Part shown: piece after piece, positions 49,991-61,299 of the stretch | How positions within the stretch are numbered: the stretch's first letter is position 1 | Layout of the letters: each line of letters begins with the position of its first letter | Origin: Owenia fusiformis | Lineage: Eukaryota > Annelida > Polychaeta > Sabellida > Oweniidae | Length of the DNA: 64,000 bases | Direction of reading: 5' to 3' | Assembly (NCBI GenBank): GCA_903813345.2 | Contig: CAIIXF020000008.1 | Location: forward strand, 29,144,005 to 29,208,004 | Notes under the pieces: generated by a model | The model's database searches: none | What the model saw: the letters and a program-made list of their open reading frames with translations, nothing else | Told to the model about the DNA's origin: nothing | Program-made: the position numbers and the translations under genes

Positions 49991-51047
49991 GTGTACACGA
50001 GACCCTATCTGTTGCAAGACTAACGCCTGGCGTAACCGTCACCATGTTATTCAGTGTTTTTTAAGTAGCGCAAGGATCCTGCCATGACCGTGGTAATGTT
50101 TCGTGAAAGCCTGGTATAACCGCGACAATGCAGTATTATATTGCAATGCCTGCCATGACCGTGACAATGTAATATAGTTCTGCAAGGCTTGGTATGACCG
50201 TAACAATGTAATATAGTACTGCAAAGCCTGGCATGACCGTGACAATGTAATATAGTATTGCAAGTTCAGGTATGAGAGTGGTAATGTAGAAATTTACGAT
50301 TAGGACTGCTATAACCGTGACAATGTGTATTGCAAAGCCTGGCATGACCATGCCAATGTAATATAGTATTGCAAGGCTTAGTATGACCGCCATGGCAATG
50401 TGATATAGTATTCCAAGTTCGGGTATGAGAGTGGTGATGTAGAAATTTATGATTGCTATAATTGACCGTGACAATGTGTATTTGAAAACCTGGCATGACC
50501 ATGACAATGTATTATGGGATCGCAAAGCCTGGTATGACCGTGAAAATGTAATATAGTATTGCAAGGCCAGGTATGAGGGTGGTAATGTAGAGATTTAGGC
50601 TTAGTTCTACTATGACCGTTATAATGTATTGCAATGACTAGTAAATATGTATGACATTAATGCCAGGAATATCCTTAACAATTTTAAGTGATCCTCATTA
50701 CAATTAAACAGTTTAATACTATGATCATGGTGTTTAACTACCTTAATCATGTCAGAATCAAAATTACTACTATACATTAATATTCACATTCAGTTATAAA
50801 CCACAATAAAGGCTACGGTCGCGCCAGGCTTCCACGATAACACTTCCAGGGTCATGACAGGCCTTGCAATAGAATACAACATTGTCACGGTTATACCAGC
50901 CTGTCACGGTTATACCAGGCTTACACGCCTACACGATAACACTACCACGGTCATGGCAGGATCCTTGCGCTACTTAAAAAACACTGATTAACATGGTGAC
51001 GGTTGTGTCAGGCGTAAGTCTTGCAATAGATAGCATGTGGTGTACAC
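49991..51047. mobile_element. Foldback element with inverted ends and an internal tandem array
   Basis: The left edge (GTGTACACGAG...TTGCAAGACTAACGCCTG) is mirrored at the right edge (GGCGTAAGTCTTGCAA...GTGTACAC). The mirror continues through CAGTGTTTTTTAAGTAGCGC / GCGCTACTTAAAAAACACTG. Between lie many copies of a ~55-bp unit, GCCTGGCATGACCGTGACAA followed by TGTAATATAGTATTGCAAG, and a ~160-bp higher-order unit with GGTATGAGAGTGG. No gene is present; the Ile/Thr/Ser-rich frames are readings of the array. Confidence 0.8.
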
Positions 51048-51410
51048 TCGTTAGAAATTTTGAAATATTGCAAATCTGGCGAAATTTTTACTTTCAGGTA
51101 GGTTTACAAACTTATCTTGATATATCTCGGTGGTTTTATAATTGAGTATGATAATTTAACATTTACTCCATCTTTTACACTGTTTACATAGCATGTTTTA
51201 CATCATTTTGTCAAGGATGAAAGGAAATCAACTTGAAAAGATTAAAGCAAGTGGGCGATAATATGATTTTAAAATTCTTAGGGGAACACAACCTACTTTT
51301 TCTTTATTGTTGGGATACATGTTAAATCGACAAGTTCAAATCATAGTTTTTCAAATCTCAGCCCATCGAATCCTTGCATTCCATCCATTCAGATCATGTA
51401 AAACTGGGCC

Positions 51411-51921
51411 AGATTGCAGGCCTGTCAACTTGAGAACACCTAACATGAGTGACTTGGAAATGTTGAACACCTCCCCTCAAAATGTGGACACCTTGGTCCA
51501 AATCTGAACACCTTGATCCAAATTTTGAACACCTTGTTTTCAATTTTATTACATCTTGCCAAAATTTGAACACCTCAAATTTTTCGTGCTCGCTACACTC
51601 GCGTTTCAAACAGCCGTCAACGGGGGGGGGGGGGGGGGGGGGGTACGAAAAATTGCGAACGGAATGCGTGACATATACGAAATTCGCGTGGAAAGTCCGA
51701 ACGATATGCGTACGTTTTTTTTCGGCGTTCGTATTTTTACTGTGTAGACGATCTTTTTTAAAAAAATTTCTACAGAAATATTTTTGCTTGACAATTACCA
51801 GGTAAAATGCGTATTTGCGTGACATTTTCTGTCACGCAAAAATAACTGGCGTGACTTCTAATTCTTCAGCAAATGCGTGACAAATACGCAAATTGCGGGA
51901 CAGTTGACAGGCCTGAGATTG
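51411..51921. mobile_element. Element with CAGGCCTGTCAACT termini and AGATTG target duplication
   Basis: CAGGCCTGTCAACT at 51,417 and its reverse complement ending at 51,915 are flanked by the direct repeat AGATTG (51,411-51,416 and 51,916-51,921). The interior has a degenerate TTGAACACCTTG minisatellite, a ~20-bp poly-G tract and GCGTGACA phrases that recur in the neighbouring copy. Confidence 0.75.
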
Positions 51922-51936
51922 AGACACCTCTTTGTG

Positions 51937-52421
51937 CAGGCCTGTCAACTGTCCCGCAATTTGCGTATTTGTCACGCATTTGCTGAAGAATTTGAAGTCA
52001 AGCCAGTTATTATTTTTGCGTGACAGAAAATGTCACGCAAATACGCATTTTACCTGGTAATTGTCAAGCAAAAACATTTCCGTTCAAAATTTTTCGTACT
52101 TACCCCCCCCAAATTTGGGCCAATATCCAAATTTTGGGACATCTCAAATTTTTCGTGCTTGCTTCGCTGACTGTCAAAAGGGGAACAAGAAAAATAGAAG
52201 CAAATGCGTGACATATACAAATTTGCGTGAAAACTATGCTCTTTTTTTTGGCATTTTTTTATGTTCTTACAGTATAATCCTGAAATATTTTTGCTTGACA
52301 ATTATCATAAAAATTTGTATTAGCGTGACATATTCTGTCACGCAAAATAATCGGGCGTGACTTCAATTTCTTCAGCAAATGAGCAACAAATATGCAAATT
52401 GCGGGACGTTTAGATGGCCTG
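51937..52421. mobile_element. Second CAGGCCTGTCAACT element
   Basis: It starts CAGGCCTGTCAACTGTCCCG and ends GCGGGACGTTTAGATGGCCTG. It shares CTTGACAATTA, GCGTGACA(T/G) and TCTTCAGCAAATG blocks with 51,417-51,915. Its left half is the reverse complement of the right end of that element, so the two lie close together with mirrored ends. Confidence 0.7.
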
Positions 52422-52429
52422 TATGTACA

Positions 52430-54015
52430 TGTACAACATGTACTAGAGTCAAATCACTTATTCTGGTGACCAGTTCATATGGTTCAAATAACAAAATGAT
52501 GTGATGTTACTATGTGTCTACTTACCAGTTTGTTCTATGTCATCCATCGTGCTAGGTTACATTGATGGAACTCAGCCAAACACAACACTGAAGACAGTAT
52601 TCAGTCATCGTTTGCTGAGGAAAGCAAAGGCGTAAGGAGGATTATATCAAATAAGTCTAGATTTATTATTTCGAATGAGTATTACATTTTCACAATCACG
52701 TGGTGTACCAATATGCATTGCTTTCTGATAATCACTTTTTATTTTCTAAAAAACTGATCCATTGATAATCACAAACGGATTAAAAAATTCAACAAAAGAA
52801 GTAAAAAAAATTGGGAAAATTTGGAGGCAAAATTGGAAATGAGTTACATTTTAATCAATAATATTATAAGTATTTTCCCCGCAGGTTATGTAAATAAAAA
52901 TTCAAATATAAAGAGGAGGCAGGGAGCTTAGGTTGCCAAACTTTTGGAGGGGATTGTATTTGCCAGAAAGACAGAGGATTGGCCTACCACAAGTTTCAAT
53001 TCGTGTGTCTAAAAAGGATTTGGCAGCATTCTTGAATAAAATAATAAAACGTTGATTTCTCAAAAACAAATCAAAGTTTATAATGATTCACAAGTTCATC
53101 TAAACTGTTTTCATTTCTAAAAACATTCATGATTCTCGTCATTAATGATAAAAACAGCGGAACGGTGATCGAATGTTTCATTCCATATGTAATACAATAC
53201 TATTTGTTATCTGTCACTTTTATCGTCAGTACCAATTGAGAGTATTCGTACAGCCATTACGACTTTTATTGTGCACTATGATTTAAATAAGTATTACATT
53301 CTTCAAAAATGTTTGCTATTGAATATACTAGTTTTCAGTAAATAACTGTAAGTTCATGAGATATATTACAAAATGAAATATCAAATAAAATTCTTTTGAT
53401 GGATTCTTTTCAAAAATCATCTAAAAGTGTGGAAAAATAGCATGTGTCTGAAATCTTTGAATGAACTCTAAAGCATGAATTGGGAATGACGATTTATCAA
53501 TGGTAGCTCGTCAAAAACATGTCCCTTAGATATGTTATAAATTGCCCTTAACAAAAGTTGGCTCAATGTATGCTAACCCTTGATTTGGATTCCATTGAAC
53601 AATTAAACAAGTGCATGTTAAATCTAAATGTATGATTTTGCTACCAGATTTCAATATCTTTTCAGTAAAAGATTCATCAAAAACTATTTCAACATAGAAA
53701 ATCAAATTGTTGCCAAACTTTTGGAGGGGTGTACATTGTATGTATGACAAATACAAAAAAAGCTTTTATGTGAGGTACACCGATGAAGGGGGAGATTTGT
53801 GGATACATAAAAAATCGAACCCTGGTCACCATTTGCTGGCTACGCCACTGTCTGGTGTTATAATTTGCAATAAAGTAGATCCCCTACAATTTCTCATCTG
53901 AAAAAGGAGACATGATCTATTTTCAATATTTTTGCCACTAGAAATGTAAGTAGAAATGATTACACAAGTTATTTTAAGTACCGAATATTAAGTAAAGCAT
54001 TGTAATTTTTTCTAG
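52430..54015. other. Intergenic stretch before the quinone reductase
   Basis: No firm gene. On the minus strand 52,547-52,526 reads an ATG followed by seven codons and a strong donor (ACTG|GTAAGTA), an orphan start exon without a partner. The phrase GTTGCCAAACTTTTGGAGGGG occurs at both about 52,934 and 53,709. A TE end (GGCTACGCCACTG) lies near 53,835. Confidence 0.4.
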
Positions 54016-54031
54016 GTCTTCTCGGTGCAAT

Positions 54032-57000
54032 ATGAGTGAAGAACAGAATAAGGCTCCAAACGTCCTTGTGGTTTATGCGCACCTTGAACCTAAGTCATTT
54101 AATGGAGCTTTGAAGGATACAATTGTAGATACATTGAAATCCCAAGGCAGTAATGTTGTCATCTCAGATCTGTATGCAATGAATTTCAACCCAGTGGCCT
54201 CACGGAATGATATAAAAGGTCAGTGAGAAGTGACGCAACGTTTTTAAATGAAGTATATTGGTAATATTCACCATGAAGGATACATGTAGCATATTTTGAT
54301 CATGATTATTCTAGTTTAGTTTGAAGTATAGTTAAACCTCTCTTAGTGAACACCTCTCTCTGTGAACACCCAAGTCTAGTGAACACCTATGTCTAGTAAA
54401 CATCCCTTCTCAACACATACCATATTCCACTGACTTCTGTATAAAATCGCCTCTTTGTAGTAAACACCTACCTACACTAAACACATCTACACTGTTTACC
54501 ATAAACCAATCAGCAACTTTGTTGGTTCATTGAATTTGTGAAGGAACTTAAGCAGGCTATGAAAAAGGTATCAGTTACAGAATGACGCATCCTGACATTC
54601 AAATTTGGTACTTTCTTTTTCCATGAGATTTAAGTAGAATCTTTACCATTTTGACAAAGAAGGGAGGAATACCATAATATATTGAGCAACACATACTAAT
54701 TTAACAAAGGGATCCCACAGAGATTTTCATCCAGTTCCTTTTCCATGTGTAATCTTCTACAAAATACTTTGGTGAAAATCTGGAAATACGAAATGTCAAT
54801 TTTAGACTATTTCTGAAGAGCTAAACAGTCCCTGCTGGCTCAGATAACAATCCGAATCCAGGAGCGATAAAATTGAATAATACGAATATGATTGATCCGT
54901 CAAATTGAATAGCAGTCAAAATGACAAAATTTAGCTAATCTGCTTGATTAAACAGTGCCAAATTACACAGGCTGGTATCGAAAGATTTGTCCGCTGTGAC
55001 GGAGCATGCTATTTTTCATAAAAACACTAAGAATGCTTCACGATTTATTTTTTAACTCATATGTTTCGTTATATCAAAGATAATTTCTTCCTCCATGCAA
55101 TGGATATATCATTTGCGTGTAACCTTCACTTCTGTTTGAAGTCCAATAACACTAGGAGTAAAATCTATTGAAAACGGCGCCAGAGTATCAAACTCTAAAA
55201 TGTACCATTTCTTTTTTAACTTTCTAATGGCATGATATAGTGACACGATAATATTAACATATGTTTTCAGCATAAATCTGAATGTATTAATAAGATATTA
55301 ATGCATCGGGTCTTTTTAATTTTTTTATAAAAAAATAATATTAATATTTTTTGTCCGCTGTGACGGAGCATTTTTACAGTTCACATTTGCAACTGCTCCG
55401 TCACAGCTGACAAAAAAAATTAAACATTATTTTTTATAAAAGAATTTAAAAGACCAAATACATCAACATTTCATTTATACCTTCATAGTTATGCTGAAAC
55501 CATGTGTAAATATTATCGTGTCACTATATAGTGCCATTAGAAAGATAAAACAAGAAATGGTACATTTTGAAGTATGATACTCCGGCGCCATTTTCAATAG
55601 CTTTTCTTCCCAGCGTAATTGGACTTCAAACAGAAGTGAAAATTACCTCAAATGATATATCCATTGCATGGAGTAAGTAATTTTGTATGGTATAACGAAA
55701 CATATGAGTTAAAAAATAAATCGTGAAGTATTCTTAATGTTTTTATGAAAAATAGCATGCTCCGTCACAGTGGACAAATATTTCGATACCAGCCTGTGAA
55801 TTAAAGCAACTTACAGTACTATACTATCTCATTGTTGAATTTTTTGTTTTTCACTGAAAGCATTAGTTAGTAATATACCTAAAATTAGTAGCTCAACATA
55901 CAGCATTTCTATTGTAAGAATTGGTTGAAATACAGGTATAACCTTAACCCTTTTGGGTTCATGACTCTCCCTTTAACCAACAGAAGTATCAACTGTGAAA
56001 TTATTTATGCCTAAGTTAAGGAATTCTTGTTTAACTGAAAAGACTGAGATGTTAAAACTAGTTTAGATTCCTGACTAATGAATTAAGATTGAAATAAAAT
56101 GCACATGAATATCCATATTATTTGCATTTTAAGGTGATGGTTTAGAGTGTCCAGAAGGTTTCAAATATCAACAGGAGATGGGAAAAGCTGTTGCTAAGGG
56201 TACCGTGTGCGATGACGTCAAAGCTGAACTAGTGAAGGTCAAGGATGCTGATCTGATAATCTTTCAGTTTCCAGTGTGGTACAGTGGCTTTCCAGCAATA
56301 ATGAAAGGTTGGCTGGAACGTGTGTTACTAGAAAACTTTGCTTTTGATGAGCAGCATATGTATGATAGTGGCTTCATGAAGGTTAGTCAGTTACTGTAAG
56401 TTGCTTTAATTTGACGGCTGTTTTAATTTGGCGGATTGATGACAACCGCAATGAAAAGTAGATTGCAATTATTGTATCATTTGTATCATACCTAAAAAAG
56501 ATACGATTTTGTCAATATTATTGACGTCAGCTTAACAGGCGTCGGGCAGGCAGGCTGCGTCTCACTTTCTTGTCATCACAATTTCAAGAAAGCCACGTGA
56601 TGGATTTATTTCAAATTTTCACACATGTTAGATGGTAAGAAGTTCTAGAGCTTACTAACTTTTTGGTGGCCATCTTGCATTCTGGCAGCCATCTTGGTAG
56701 TTTTTATATAAATCTTGTCATTGCAATTCCAGGAAAACCACTGAACAGATTTATTTCAAAGTCGTTCTATGTTCTGCAGCTTCGGGATAGGTGGAGATAT
56801 TTCAATTGTAGCTTGGAACCTCATTGTAAGTATCGCAGAACATGAAATTTGCAGGCCAGGTTCAATTATATTTTTGTTTTGACAAAAAGTGATTTAACTC
56901 ATTGCTGACCAACCCCGAAATATCTCGTTTATGACATCATAATCGTATCTGACCACCCCAAGATATCTCGGGGTGCTGACGTCCAATAATTGAGAGTGTT

Positions 57001-57936
57001 GATACAGTCTATTTTATGCTATATGAAAACATGCCATTTTGCTCAATATTTCATCAAAATGGCCATTCACCAGCAGAAACCTCCAAAATAGCTTTGGCCA
57101 GGAATGATTTAAGTGACTCTGCATTTTTGATTATTGGTGCAGTATTCACCAGTTCACTATATTCTAAGGCTAGCTCACATTAAGCTAAAGAGGGCGCTTT
57201 CAATACATACATGTACATTTTTACCAAGTTGCTGGCTGATCTGCATTCTTGAACAAATGAAAAATTTATTTTTCAAAAGATGGCTCTGCACAATTCTGCA
57301 TATTTAACAATCAAAATATTAAGTTGTGACTTTTAATATAAAATTTTGTCGATTTAGAGTTGTAACATTACAGACGAAAATTTATTTCAAAATCATGAAG
57401 TTTTTCACCATTCTGACCATTTTTTGTGTGGTTTTTGGCCAAATATGCCAAATCGAACCCCCCTAGAATTTTTGGGAAAAGTGAACCCCCCATGAAAAAT
57501 TCTGGCTACGGGCCTGCCACAGGTCTTTATAATTATTACATATTTTACAAATGAAGCTATTTTCAAAATCTCATCTCCATCAACATTACTTCTTAGGACA
57601 AAAAGAAGCTAGGCCTACCTGTTTCTAATCATTCCTGTTTCATTCCAGTCTCCATTCAGGTTTGTTGGCTTCGACATCATAAAACCACAAGTATTTAACG
57701 CTGTGGAATACATCACACACCAAGACAGAACTGCAATGCTAGACCGTTGCAAGGACAGACTGATACATATGCATACTGAAGAATCCCTACGTTTTGTACC
57801 AACGAAGGATTTTAATAAAGATGAGGGATATGTGTTGCCTAAGAGTGTCGTTAATGGCCAGACTTTTGGTTTGACAATCGGCCAACATTTAGACTTACCT
57901 TTACCCCCGCAAGAGGAAAGTATTTTGATAATGTAA
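54032..57936 (+). CDS. NQO1-type NAD(P)H quinone reductase lacking the catalytic-loop exon
   Basis: Visible exons (plus): 54,032-54,218; 56,134-56,381; 57,649-57,936, with phases 1 then 0 and 723 nt in total with stop (240 aa). An acceptor ending at 54,015 (TTTTTTCTAG) implies an upstream untranslated exon. The flavodoxin-type fold is clear: VVYAHLEPKSFNGAL (FAD-binding start), then FQFPVWYSGFPAIMKGWLER, then FVGFDIIKPQVF and a C-terminal FGLTIGQHL. Family enzymes are cytosolic FAD-dependent two-electron quinone reductases of about 230-274 aa. The segment that carries TTGG and the Tyr/His catalytic pair, about 34 residues long and lying between MYDSGFMK and SPFRFVGF, is not found in the 1.27-kb intervening sequence. 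The flanking exons would splice in frame without it. This is either a real loss, a haplotype or assembly deletion, or a pseudogene. Confidence 0.85.
54961..55803. mobile_element. 833-bp palindromic element with AATTA target duplication, in NQO-type gene intron 1
   Basis: The termini CACAGGCTGGTATCGAAA and TTTCGATACCAGCCTGTG are perfect inverted repeats, flanked by AATTA at 54,961-54,965 and 55,799-55,803. The two arms of about 400 bp are near mirror images meeting near 55,390. The motif CGCTGTGACGGAGCA or its complement occurs four times, at both ends of each arm (about 54,992, 55,353, 55,397 and 55,759). There is no coding capacity. Confidence 0.88.
57385..57521. mobile_element. MITE of the CAGGCCCGTAGCCAG-end family
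   Basis: It shares TTTTTCACCATTCTGA, GAACCCCCC and TTTTTGGGAAAAGTGAACC with the copies at 32,751 and 47,734, and ends CTGGCTACGGGCCTG. It lies where the missing quinone-reductase exon would be expected, about 130 nt upstream of the final exon acceptor. Confidence 0.7.
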
Positions 57937-58615
57937 CCATGGTAACTATTCCAGGGTAACTATTACAATGGTGCTAAATGCATTTTTATGAAATTATTTA
58001 TAACCGTCATGTACAAAGTACAAAATACATTTTGAAAATATGAGATGAAGACACTCGCAAAGCGGTATATATAATACTTGTCTTAAACCCATTCATTTTG
58101 AATGATGCTGTAGGTGTTTGGGGATGTGACCAACACAAGCTTAGCTTAAAGTATGCAATAATATACACAATAGTGTGCAATACATTTTTATTATGTGTTT
58201 TTCATGAGTAAACACTGGAATAGCTACATGTACATGTACATAATGTAAATGTAAAATCTAAAACCTAAAGTAAGAACAAGAACGCTTTCAAGACAGATTT
58301 AAAAGCATTTTGAAAATGAGACATGTAAAATCGTAAAATATATTAAAGAGGCTTTTGTTTGAAGACAACATTTGGTTTAAGCATGGGCTCTATCAGATTT
58401 ATATATGAACGAATCTGTTCCTTACATTTATGTTTTGTAATTTAAACTAAACAGAGTATCAAGTTTTTTGATAATTGCTAGGTTGGTTGGGTTTAACGTT
58501 TAATAAATGTTAATTTTGTTATAACATTATAAACTTGCTACTATAAATTAAATAAATAAAAACAAACGAACATATGCAGTAACATCCTTCCATTTATAAC
58601 CATGACGTCTGCTAG

Positions 58616-60121
58616 ATGGCTATGTATTGTGTTCAGTTTTCCAGAAGGTATGCTAGAATATATTTTGACCCAATAAATAATCACCATAATAGCATCACGC
58701 TGTTGTACTCTGACATGCCGTTTGAAATACTGACAAACGGCACTCCTACTAGAATATTATATCAAAATGGCAAGCGTGTAGGACCGGTTCCCAAAAAGAT
58801 ACAAAACCCTGAGAACACACAAGGTTAGTTTCGTTCATTGCCAAGACCAATACGTGTGCAAAATAGACTTCTGAGTGCAATCATTAGTGATTTTCAAATC
58901 ACCTCTTCTGCACTAAGGTTCTAACATACCATTGGAAAGCTGAGAGTGCCAGCTTTACGTATCTAACCTTCGAATTCTTACTTTATGCCGAATTTTACCC
59001 CTTACCCGGATCAAAAGTTGTAAGCCCGGAAAAAACATTAAATGTTTTTTTGCAGCCCGGAAAGAATATCAGAATCTGTAAAATGAAATGTAATATTTTG
59101 TTATGGTTTCCGTTTTTGTGACAGCGGTTGGTGTCCTGCGGCTGGCGTCCGGCGGTTGATGGTTGGCGTCTGTAACAAATTCTTACAACTTCCAGTAACT
59201 TACGAATACTGTTTAGACTGACTTTAACTTTTTTCAAAATCATCTTCAAGTTCTTTGAAGTGCAATAGACAGTTTACCTTCAATGACCTTCTCAAGGTCA
59301 AAAAGGTATCTTTTCAACTTGCTTCAAAATGACCTTTTTTCAAAATCATCTACAAATTCTCAGAAGTTCAAATCTTACTTCAGATTTGAGATGTGTCCCT
59401 CAATTGCCCTCTCGAGGTCAAAAGAGATTCTTTCTGTACCGCAACCTGTCCAGACTGACACAGATTTGGAGTCGGGTGGTGGTATACACATTGTGGTAGC
59501 CATAACAGAACGTTTTTGAAAACTTTATAACGCTACTCAAAGCCAGAAATCACTAAATTACAGAGCGAAATAAAACGCTTAGCTTAAGAAATCCAATCAT
59601 AAATCTTAAAGACACTATATCAGTGTGTATGTATTTTATTCATCAAATAAAAATATGTGATTTACTATTTAGGACAATTAAGAGGCCAAAAAGCTTTGCT
59701 GTGACTAAGCTCTTAATGCCGAATAAGCTGTCTGGTTAGGGGGTTGTTATTATGAAATTAATCATATCAAACAATCGAATATGTTCACGTTTCATCAATT
59801 CGCTTAACGTCCTCAGCAACACCCGATGACGTGTTGAACTTTGAATTAGATATTTCAAATATTGCACATAGGATTCATTTGTACTGATGCCCTATGGTTT
59901 ACATGTGAAACATTTATTTTATTTTCACTCATTTCTCCTCTAGGAAGGCCAAGCCAATTCAATGACAGACACTACGGGCACAAACACAATTCAAATCAGG
60001 TACTGCTGTGCCTTTATTGTGCTTGTTCTTATGTATTGTACTTGATCCATCTTTATACCTGACTTTAAAATGTCTTTGTCCGTTGACTAGGTATATTTTG
60101 TATTTCAAATTGAGAGGAAGG
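58616..60121 (+). CDS. Unidentified small spliced gene, 3 candidate exons
   Basis: Exons 58,616-58,823, 59,944-59,999 and 60,091-60,121 have consensus GT-AG borders (CAAG|GTTAGT; TCTCCTCTAG|GA; CAG|GTACTG; GTTGACTAG|GT; AAGG|GTGAGT) and matching phases (1, 0, 1). The text reads RYARIYFDPINN..., then RILYQNGKRVGPVPKKIQNP, then GRPSQFNDRHYGHKH, then VYFVFQIERK. A possible final exon (from about 60,608) would add ten residues and a stop. I recognise no domain. The start could instead be an acceptor after TTTTCCAG at 58,640. It may be a 5' part of another gene. AATAAA for the upstream quinone reductase lies at about 58,502. Confidence 0.4.
59090..59470. repeat. Dispersed repeat-like sequence
   Basis: A GC-richer stretch with TTGGTGTCC, CTGGCGTCCGGCGG and GGTTGGCGTCTGTAAC phrases, followed by two similar ~115-bp segments (CTTTTTTCAAAATCATCT(T/A)CAA...CTC(A/G)AGGTCAAAA). 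It lies in the first intron of the unidentified gene and has no coding sense. Confidence 0.45.
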
Positions 60122-60721
60122 GTGAGTAAAGGAAGATGGGCTAATCTATATGTTTATCATACTGTTTATGAATTTGTTTAACAATAGCAAAAATGTCCAC
60201 TGTACACCATTCTGAAAAGGATTATTGGGAAGTATTTTGTCCAGGCATTTTAAGTATGATTCTAACATCTGCAATCCTCAAGTTATCGTAAATCCTTCTT
60301 AAAACACATTAATACCCGTGCAAAATAATTGAACGTGTACTTGCCACGTTCATTTGAAAATAAGAATTGAAATCAAAATATTCTGTTTAAGTCAATGCGC
60401 TATGTCTTAGAGGAAATTTATGTTCGTATAGTTTTAGGAATTTAAAATCACATTTTTGATATATTCATTAAACAACGACGTCTGACTGAATATCTTTTAG
60501 AAGGGACTTGTCACTGGTCTATTACTTCATAGGAGCTCATTATTTTATTCATACGAATACAATTTAAATCAAAGGGGACTGTTTGGAATATTCGAATTAC
60601 ATACAGGTCAGCTGGATGTGACAACACAAGTCTTAACTTGAGAAGATCATATGATCATCCACATGTTGCACGTAACACTATTCAAGTATAGTTGAAAAAG
60701 AAAGTTATAAGGTTACCTAAA

Positions 60722-61249
60722 ATGGAATCGGAAAATAGAGGAAAAAGGGATTATCTACTTTTCGTTGTTGATGTCCTAATAAGTTGTGCTATTTTGACAC
60801 CGTTAAGTGTCGCTTTCTGGAGGGGCACATGGATGTTAATTAATTTTTATATTTTACCAAATGACGCTGAAATTAGAGGATGGTTGAATATCGGGATCGC
60901 TCTGGTCCTGATAACGGCCGCGTATTTCCTAGATGGAACATTCAAACACCACATTAAAAAGCTACAAATAAACAATAACTTTTGTAACAAAATTATCGTA
61001 GTTTTGTTTACTCGTGTTTACACATATGTGTTTGCTGTCAGCAACGTAAGTCACTGGACGGGGGTATGGGAACTTTGCACCATTTATCTTGGAAAAACCT
61101 GGTTGGGAACGATTATACCCGCATGCAGTGCCGCTGTTCTGCTGATGCTTTTGCGAGGGTACTGTAATGTGGTGCATTTCGTACCGTTGGGAATTGCCAG
61201 AGATGGAACTTCGTCGCATTTTAAATGCACGACGAGATTCAAAACAAAG
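60722..61249 (+). CDS. Fuseless-like multi-pass membrane protein, first coding exon (partial gene)
   Basis: One exon of 176 codons starts with ATG after AAA (a stop lies 11 codons upstream in frame) and ends with AAAG|GTGAGC, phase 0. Later exons are not in the window. It contains a short charged N-terminus and several hydrophobic spans (about 11-33, 54-72, 90-106, 121-150). Two related blocks, AFWRGTWMLINFY (about 31-43) and SHWTGVWELCTIY (about 110-122), look like an internal duplication. The paired WRGTW-type signature resembles the Fuseless family, known from flies as a presynaptic multi-pass membrane protein. The match is from memory of the family's look, not a search. The role here is not known. 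Confidence 0.6.
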
Positions 61250-61299
61250 GTGAGCTTGTACTTGGAATATGTAATTTCTTATTTAGCACTGTTATAACA

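Noticed and set aside
50051-50564. Long Ile/Thr/Ser-rich minus-strand frames
   Set aside because: They are readings of the tandem units inside the foldback element.
57022-57180. Open plus-strand stretch examined as the missing quinone-reductase exon
   Set aside because: It lacks the TTGG and Tyr/His context and has no suitable donor in phase.
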